In this document: piece by piece, positions 56,817 through 64,000 of the stretch
Numbering within the stretch: position 1 is the first letter of the stretch
Layout: each line of letters starts with the position of its first letter
Source: Magnaporthiopsis rhizophila
Lineage: Eukaryota; Ascomycota; Sordariomycetes; Magnaporthales; Magnaporthaceae
DNA: 64,000 bases
Direction of reading: 5' to 3'
Assembly (NCBI GenBank): GCA_003049465.1
Contig: PYSS01000032.1
Span: 124,001 to 188,000, forward strand
The notes under the pieces: model-generated
What the model saw: only the letters and a program-made list of their open reading frames with translations
Told to the model about the DNA's origin: nothing
Database searches by the model: none
Program-made: the position numbers and the translations under genes

Positions 56817-58390
56817 TCACGCCAGCTCCCGAAGCTCGCCATCTCCCCTCCCAGTTGGCAGCTCTGATGGCATCTGGTGCGACTGCTGATGCGGATGCTG
56901 CTGCGGCGGATACCCGCCGGGCGGCGGCATCGCGTTGAACTGCTGAGTCGGCGACTGCTGCTGCGGGCTCTGCTGTTGATAGCCCGGTGGACCACCCTGC
57001 TGCTGCTGCTGCGGCATGGCCCAGGCGGCGCCAAACGGCTGGTGCGCCTGGCCGATCGGCGACTGGCTGGGCGGGGGCGGCGAGGGCGTGGGGAAGGCCG
57101 GGATGGGGCTGTGCGGCGGGCTCATGCCGGCCGGGTCGTAGACGCTGTTGGTGACGCTGTAGGGCGGCTTGGCCATGCTGGCGCGCGGGTCGTTGTTCAG
57201 GACGGGCGAGAAGCCGTACTGCCCCTGCTGCCCCTGTCCCTGTCCCTGCTGCTCCGCCATCTGGGGAGAGTAGCCTTGCTGGTTGGGAGACCCAGGTGCC
57301 GGGACAGCAGCGGCGGCGGCACCGCCGCCGGGCGAGGTCGCGGCACCACCACCACTACCACCAGGAACGCCGTTCTGCTGCTGGTGCAGAGGGTGCGCGG
57401 CGCCCGTCCGCTTGCTGCGGCGGACGAGGAAGAAGATGGCGAAGCCGAGGATGGCGAGGGCTGCAAAGCCGCCGACGGCGCCGCCGATGATGGCGCCCAG
57501 TGGGGGGCCCTGCTGGTCCTGCTGGTTCTGGCCCGGGCCGCCGCCGCCGGGCGGAGCAGTGGCGCCGTCTGAGCCGCCGGGGCCCAACCCCTGTATGATG
57601 TTGCTCGTGGAGCGCGAGGGCCTCGACGGCCCCGTCGTCGAGGTCCCGTCCGTGGCCGACCTCAGCACGAGGTCCGTGGTGGCGACCCTGCCGCAGCCCC
57701 AGAGCGAGTAGCCCAGGAAGGTGTTGTCGGCAAACGTGTGCTTGACGCAGCTTGGGTACAGCGAGTTGAAGCTATGGGGACGGACGGGTTTTGTGCAATG
57801 TTCAGTCTCGCGATCAGAAGCCAGGAGGGGCAGCCAGCGCATAAGCAACACAACTAGGTAGGTAACATACCACCACATCGTAAGGCCGTCCGTGTTTTCC
57901 GGATCGAGGCGAGTGCCCTCGGACGAGTGGAGGCATGTCGTCCAGGCCTCGCAGAACTGGTTCGACTTGGACGGCCGGTCGGGGCAGCAGCCGAAAGCCT
58001 TGCGCTGCGAGTGGAAGACGCAGCCCGAGCTTGTCGCGCAGTACAAGGGAATTTCTACAAAAAAAAATCATTGCGTCAGCAGCGGGGTTTCACGGCTGTC
58101 GCACTCGACGGGCGACGAGATCTCGGGCTTTCCGTACCAAAGCTACCGCTGACATAGGCGCACGTGTTGTTGGTCCCGCTGCGCTTCTGGAGGAGCTCCC
58201 GCGGCAGCACCGGGGCCGGAGTGGGCACGGGCGAGGTGCCGCCGCCGAGCTGATGCTGTAGGCCCGCGGTCTCCCGGGGCGGCAGCCAATTCATGTCGTT
58301 GGCATCAGCCTCCCACCGTAGCACCTTGGCCTCAACGCCGGCCGAGAAGGCCGCGCAGGCGGCGACCGCCGCTCCCAGCAGGTGGTGCAT
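56817..58390 (-). CDS. Single-pass plasma-membrane protein with extracellular Cys-rich domain
   Basis: Three exons: 58390-58147, 58054-57871 and 57771-56817, giving 460 residues. The ATG at 58390 starts a signal peptide (MHHLLGAAVAACAAFSAG). A Cys-rich extracellular region follows (YCATSSGCVF, AFGCCPD, NSLYPSCVKHTF), then a Ser/Thr/Pro/Gly stretch. The membrane helix is LGAIIGGAVGGFAALAILGF plus AIFFLV, followed by the stop-transfer RRSKR. The cytosolic tail of about 200 residues is Pro/Gln/Gly-rich. The plan matches Mid2/Wsc-like sensors or signalling mucins of filamentous fungi, but without a WSC or CFEM motif. Function is unknown. Confidence 0.75.
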
Positions 58391-60099
58391 TAGTCCTTCT
58401 TTGCCTGTGTCTCGGGGGAGAAGAAAAGGAAAGAGGGGGTGCTCCTTGGGCTTGACTGGCAGCGACGCTGATGCGGCCTTGATGCAGATGGCAAGCCAAC
58501 CAACAGAACACAACAGTGTCGTCGGTCAAAGTCCAGAAAAGACGGGGTGAGAAGAAAAGGCGGGAAAGCATAACCCCATGGCACTAGCCACGGGGAGACA
58601 GGGCTAATAATAAAAGACGCAGGGGCGCAACGCTCGCCCTTGGTCAGCCACTGCATGTACTCCGGTATGCCGATCGGCGGCTAGGCCATCTAGACCCCTG
58701 GCCGTTTCTATCTTCCACCTTTTTGTTTCTCTCTCCTCTTTCCTTCTCCGCTTGCTCTTGGCTTGGGCTGCTACGAGGTGGTGTGGGACTGGTCGAGGTA
58801 GGGCAAGGCAGGGCAGGGCAGGCAAGCAACCGGATAGCTGTATCTGGTGGGCACTGCGAGAAAAAACGCCTACCTGGGCGCTTCGTGGAGGGTGGGCGTG
58901 GTGTGTGGTGCGAAGGCTTGCGGCTGGCTATTGGGCAACCGGACGTTGCACTAGTGGAGGCACCGCCAGACAGCCCATGCATGGCGGACGAGACTAGCAA
59001 ACGGCTGAGCCCAGCTAGACAGCCTTGGCGCCAAACCATTCCGGGGTCGAGTCTGCTTGTGCAAATTTCCCCTTCGTCCCACCGTGAAGTTTGTAGACAG
59101 GAAAGTAGAAAGATCGTAGAGAGATGCATATCGTGATGGACGAGCGAAGAGCCCGAAGCAAGAGCAACGCAGGCCGGCGGGGGTGGCGGAGACGTAGGTG
59201 ACAACGCAGAAGCAGCGGCAGCCCACCAAGCACCAACAGCCTCAAGAATGCGGTCTTACCGGATCGGGCTAGCCACATGAGCTGTGCTAGACCTGGTGCC
59301 ATGCCCAGCCACTCAGGATGGAGAGCGAAGCGAGCAGGGTGCTTGGGCATGGTGGAGATGCCCCGAAAGCTGAAAAAGAACCCTTGTCAAATGTGGGAAG
59401 CCCAAGAAAAACTTCGGCCCCGAGTCCCCCAACCCCTCAATATATGCGGTGGTGGCTGCATTAGCCTGCCCGTGGGCTGGTTCGCCCAAGGACCACGCAC
59501 CATGCAATCACTCGGCCGACAACGGCTGCGAGAGTGCAGGCGGTCGGTCGAGTCGGGGCTGCCGTGGATTGTTCGGCAAAAGAGAAGGGAACATAATAAA
59601 GAAAGTGACGGCCGGATGCCGCCACGGAGCTCAGTCCCACATGCTCCGGCCCGTTCCCTTTGGCTGGCATCTCCACTCACACTTCCTCGCTTCCGAGTGA
59701 AACCCTCCCTGCCGGCATCCCAGCACGGGTCCGAATCCACGCCGCTTTTCTCCGCTCACTTGTTCCGGTCTCCCCCGGCGGTTGAGATGTTGCCAGTGCG
59801 ACAGAGTCGCGGTATCAAAGACCCGCGGAAGACGGATATGACATCGGGATGGCAAGCACCACAAAGCGCATCCGGCAGCTTCTGGGTGTCTGGCTGCAAA
59901 TTCCCTGTATTTCAAGGGTTGCTTCGGGTTCGGCTGTGGTGGCGAGGTCATCATAAAAGCTCGCCAAGCAACTCCTGAGGTGCTTGGCTCGAAACCCTCC
60001 ATCTGGGGTTTGCTTCGGGCTCGTCCATGGTGACAAGGCCATCCTAGCGTCTACAGATCTGTCGCAGCCGCAAGTCAGCGCATGACAAAGAACATTTTT

Positions 60100-60139
60100 G
60101 TCTGCCAATGCCCCGAACTCGAACCGGGGGACAGCAGAC
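60100..60139. other. Two-step inverted repeat (hairpin)
   Basis: Outer stem GTCTGC (60100-60105) with GCAGAC (60134-60139); inner stem CCCCG (60111-60115) with CGGGG (60125-60129); loop AACTCGAAC. On the minus strand the loop reads GTTCGAGTT, resembling a tRNA T-loop. Confidence 0.6.
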
Positions 60140-60202
60140 GTGTTTATGACACTTCCTTCAGGGGCCCTGCTGTTGCCTTCGCCTGCGTCCGCCTCACCTA
60201 GT

Positions 60203-60221
60203 CCTTACCCAACCGGTAAGG
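60203..60221. other. Perfect 7-base stem hairpin
   Basis: CCTTACC and GGTAAGG separated by CAACC. Lies about 60 bases from the two-step hairpin at 60100-60139. Confidence 0.6.
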
Positions 60222-63200
60222 CGGCACCTTGCCTAGGGGGCAGCACCCCGGCGCGGTGGGCACTGAGGAACTGTCTGATCATCCAGCTCGCCACCCGTAG
60301 GGTTAACATGCCTCGAGCCACCCTTTAGCTAAGAATATCTTCAACCTTGAGGCCGTGATATCCACGCGGAGTCCTGTAATCGCTGGGTGTGTATGTGCGG
60401 ATGGCTCGGTGGAAACCAAAGCCGGTTGCCTGCCAGACTGCCTGCCACGGGCGCGTAACCATCAAGGATGGATGCATTCTCAGTCAGAGGGTTCATCGCC
60501 CGTAACCACACTCACTTGTGGCACACGGGCCTGGAGTCCTCTTCCTTTCCCGCCGTGGCAACAGACCTTCTTCAAGAGTAATGCCTCCGTTCAGGCCTTT
60601 CAGCCCTCTCATTACCCCTTGACATGCGACACGAGGACCCTGCTCGCATCGTCAGGAAGCCTCATGCATTGTCTTGCTTCTCCTCACAAGGTCCGTCCAT
60701 ACAGTCTCTTGCGATCCAACCCGGAGACTGGGGGCCTCGCTGATCGGGAACAACATCCCATGAGCGCAGCTGCGGCAGACAGCGTGTTGTTCGTGTGTGA
60801 CCCGCCGGCATGGATGTGATGTTGCGTATCCATCAGTTGATCCTTCCAGTTATTTGGTTCGCTCCCAGCCGCCCGCCCCCTGGTTCCGACGTTTTTTTTT
60901 TGTCCCCCTCCGGGATCTGGGAGTGAGGAGTGAAAAGAAGTGAGGGAGCACCAAGATTAGCAAAGACAAAGAAGTCGGGCGGGAAACGCACGCAACTCTG
61001 TATCTCCCCTTCCACGTCCCTTATCAACCCGGTGCCTTGGAGTCGGCCATCATCTGGTGCGACCCCATGTATGCAGTGTTCACATTCCACCACATCAAAC
61101 GGAGCTGGAAGACAGTCCGCCTCCCTCTGTTTTTCTCCCTCCACAGCCTCGTTTCAAAAAGCCCGGAGGGTCATATGGCACCGTGGCCACGGCCGGTCAA
61201 CGGCTGGATGCGCCAGGAGGCCGATGCAGGTTCGGTTGTGTTCCATGGCCGGTTATGGTGAGATGTGGCGGCTGGCCACACAGCCTAACTGTCGAGTTTA
61301 GCGGGCGACCGCGTGGCCTTGTCCGTTTTGTCGTTTAAGCCAGCCGAGGGAGTTTTCCTCACATCCATCCCGAACACCCACCCTCGTCTTGGGTCCGTCT
61401 TGGTCCATTTGCGGGCAGGTTCAGCCACTTGTTCTTGGAAGCCAAACAGCGCCGGCTTTGATAGACAACGTCCTCTCGGCGGTCTCTTGTGCGCTTATCC
61501 CACCGGTGTGTGACAAAGACGTATATGAGAACGGGCAGGTCCCCGCCTCGTGCGACCTGGGCGTTCTGGGCTAATGCGTGCAGCAGGTACGCGTGTGGTG
61601 TGTCCCTGCAACCTAGGTACGGTCCACCTACCAGGTAGTCGGGGAAATCACGACCAAGCCGGCGTGTGGTGTGTCAGGCCAAATGTCCGCAGGGAAACGC
61701 CGGCCGGTTGGGTGGTTCCACAGCCCGGAACGGCATAAGTGACGGTATTATAGCATCAGACCCTGCCTGCCGCTGTCGCTTATCATCTTGTTCTAGAGCG
61801 TGGGCAGCCGCATAACGCCCGGGATGGAGAGTAAAGGGGTGATTTTTCGGCATCTCTATCGTCCTGTAGCCTCGGAGGGAATATAGAGACCCCCGCTGAT
61901 CAGCGGGATCGACGGCGTTTCCGGCGTAATATTCCGGCACGCCCGCGATATCGAAACACTGCTTCTTCTCCCTTTCCTCGAGTGAGGCTGGAATGAGGCG
62001 AACCTTTAGTAGCCTCCAGGTAGGACATGGCGGCTGTCGATCCTTGATTGATAGACATGGACCGGTGAAAAGGGAGGTTGATAGTCGGTCCGATGGTCTA
62101 GAACGCGGCAGACACCATTTGCGAGGCTGCTTGCCGGCTTTGAACACCCGGCATTTTCGTGGAGATCAGTTCATGTGGCCGGCTCAGGAGGTGGAATGGA
62201 TCAGGAGCCGCTGAGAGTGAAGCGTCTGTAGTGAAAGCCTCCGAGCTCGAGGTTCTCATGACAATGTGGGTAAAGCCGCCTGATGGACTTTGGTGTATTT
62301 GGATGTGGGAGCAAGGGGCCTATAGACCCAGAACTTGTGGTGTGGACGTGACGGCCTCTCGTGACGACCACTCGATGTCGGGACGTGTGCTGCCGCTTCG
62401 GGTGCCGAAGTGGTTGCTTGCTTGTACCATGACCACACGGCCCAGGTACACTGGACTTCTCCGAAGGAGTTCAGGACTTCGCCTCCGCTGGTTGGGCTCG
62501 AAAAGGAGGTATCCGTTTGTGCGACAAGCACAGTCAGCAAGCGACCAAGTAAGTCCCGTTGCGTTGTAGACGCCGCCGAAGGAACTAGGGATGCCCCAGA
62601 TTTTGCCCGCGTGCGCCCTCATCAGCAAGCCATGGCCAGCTAGCATTGCAGGCAGCCGCGAAATGGCGGTCTGGGGGTCCCATGTTTGCCCCCCGCCTCG
62701 TCTCATGGCGGTGCAAGCAGGTGACGCGAGCGTGCTTCTCAACTCGTGGTGTTCGTCACATCAATGTAGGCCCAGTCGGGATCCCGCGTCACCACCCTCG
62801 GCTGTTCTGGCAAGCGCGCACGATCTGCCTGCGGGATTGTGCAGCCGGGAAGCCTCATTCTTGGACTTTCATTTTTTCTTTTCTTTTGTTTTTTTTTTTC
62901 TTTCTTCTCCTTTTTTTCCCGCCCCGTTATTTCTTGGTGTTTCAACAATGACTGCTGAGAGGCGAACCAAAAAAAGATATCGAGTTTGACGCAGCTCCAG
63001 CTCCAGGTAGAGCAACCGAACCGGAGTTCTCGATGCCAAGCATCTGCAGGGTCGGAGCCAGGGGGCTCGTGCTGGTTTCGATTCGGCGACAATTGGAGCG
63101 AGCATGGGTTGGGTGGGTTAGTGGTGGTGCAGGCCTGGGTCATCCTTGCGAGATCTCGAGAGCTCAAATCTCATTCCATCTTGTCCCGTAGGTGGCCGAT

Positions 63201-64000
63201 AGGTTGCACCCATCCCGCTGTTTTGGGATCTTGGCACTGGACGGAAGCACGGCTCTCAGGGCCCTCCTCCCAGATCTGAAGTTGCAAGCGCACACAATCT
63301 GGGATGAGGGGGACGCCCGCCGTCACAAATGATAGCCCGATTTCGCACGCCTTTGGTAGCACCACCCCAGCGCCTCCCCAGCTCCACACACCCCCACCGC
63401 CTGGCGCCAACTCTAGCCCCGGCACGTTTCCAATCTGTGCTCCTTTTTCTTTTTTTCCTTTTTTTACCCCGAGCCGAGCAGCTCGGGGCCAGCTTCGGCG
63501 GCCGTTTTCGTCAAGCATCTAAAAGACCAGACCTGGTCACACTGTGCGCTGTTGGAGCCCCAGACGCTCTCCACCTCGACGCCGCACTCCTGCTTCCCTC
63601 CCCGGCCGGGAACGGAGATAGGCTCCTTGTTGGTGTGGCAGCCGGCCTTGCAACGGTACCGTCGCCTCAGGTCTAGACTGCTCACAATACGCTAGGACGA
63701 TTCTGCCGAGATCTGCAGGCCGATCCGAGTCCCTGGTTGGCGCACGCGTGTGTGCAGGGAGGGTTACCCTGGTCGACACCAAAGCTCACCGTTGAACTTT
63801 GAGGGACGTCTTCTGAGACTGTGCTTCCCATCGCCTTGTTGGTCAGCTTGTTGCCAGCAAGGCTGGGTGGTGGGCGAGCATATTTCTGCACGCGCCACGC
63901 ATACGCAGCAGCCCCTTTCGGTTTTCACCTGCAAGTGTTTCCGCAAACCCGCCGGGTAGATAAGAAAAAAAGAAGCAGCAGCAGATCATGAATCAGCAAG

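Larger units (their letters stand above)
58391..64000. other. Right end without a supported gene (5.6 kb)
   Basis: No open frame is long or protein-like enough to support, on either strand. It contains a two-step hairpin at 60100-60139, a perfect stem at 60203-60221 and a degenerate 37-base direct repeat at 59919 and 60006. A Cys-rich stretch on the minus strand near 63537-63780 could belong to a small secreted protein but I could not find consistent splicing or a start. No long terminal repeats, transposase or reverse transcriptase are seen. Confidence 0.4.

Noticed and set aside
60111..60132. Possible minus-strand tRNA: GTTCGAG with flanking CCCC/GGGG like a T-arm
   Set aside because: The B-box end does not match (T where C61 is expected), and no anticodon stem or acceptor stem of proper geometry can be drawn upstream.
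63537..63891. Cys-rich minus-strand peptide that could be a small secreted protein
   Set aside because: The two Cys-rich pieces lie in different frames; no acceptable intron, start or signal peptide joins them.
1..64000. Reassignment of UAG to a sense codon in this organism
   Set aside because: CDT2, SPB1, DUF4470, DUF4202 and the hydroxy-acid oxidase end at TAG at the expected C-terminus, with no open extension behind.

Overview
The window is nuclear DNA of a filamentous ascomycete (Pezizomycotina, most likely a Sordariomycete). It is GC-rich. Genes carry short introns of about 50-180 bases with GTRNGT donors, internal CTAAC or CTGAC branch sites and YAG acceptors. The proteins include an ascomycete laccase, a fungal Cdt2, a SCAP-type sterol sensor and a heme-oxygenase-like protein. 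No rRNA, CRISPR array, insertion sequence or convincing tRNA was seen. Gene models below were spliced by hand from donor, branch and acceptor sites and reading phase; all predicted junctions close in frame.

Layout. 0.9-2.6 kb: an unrecognised low-complexity protein. 5.2-7.4 kb: a six-exon laccase. 7.7-10.4 kb: two small secreted proteins. 10.8-14.8 kb: divergent PC4/Sub1 coactivator and MYND-DUF4470 protein. 15.1-17.9 kb: a PPPDE-thioredoxin-PUL protein and a short secreted protein. 19.3-24.9 kb: Golgi GDPase Gda1, a MoxR/Mg-chelatase-like protein and the vacuolar Rab Ypt7. 26.5-30.9 kb: an SLC35F-type transporter and a heme-oxygenase-like protein. 31.5-37.2 kb: divergent Cdt2 and Spb1. 37.3-44.3 kb: a JMJD7-like hydroxylase and SCAP. 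After a 5-kb gap, 49.3-56.0 kb holds a divergent 14-3-3-like protein, a Myb-domain protein, a DUF4202 protein and an FMN hydroxy-acid oxidase. 56.8-58.4 kb: a single-pass membrane protein. 58.4-64.0 kb: no supportable gene.

This is an ordinary chromosomal arm of housekeeping, trafficking, chromatin and secretion genes, not a cluster. Several neighbours share short divergent promoters: Cdt2/Spb1, MoxR-like/Ypt7, Myb/DUF4202 and Sub1/DUF4470.

The most interesting signal is that three genes are interrupted or ended by an in-frame TAG, after which the same frame stays open: 84 codons at 2640, 104 codons at 30626 and 244 codons at 52085 (minus strand). In the third gene the TAG sits exactly where the third tryptophan of a Myb repeat belongs (W214, W232, TAG250, spacing 18 and 18). 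UAG to UGG (Trp) is what the A-to-I mRNA editing of sexually developing Sordariomycetes produces. In all three the A can be drawn in a hairpin loop. Several other genes in the window (CDT2, SPB1, DUF4470, DUF4202, hydroxy-acid oxidase) end at TAG with no extension, so codon reassignment is unlikely. Restorative or stop-loss editing, readthrough, or simple nonsense mutation are the alternatives.
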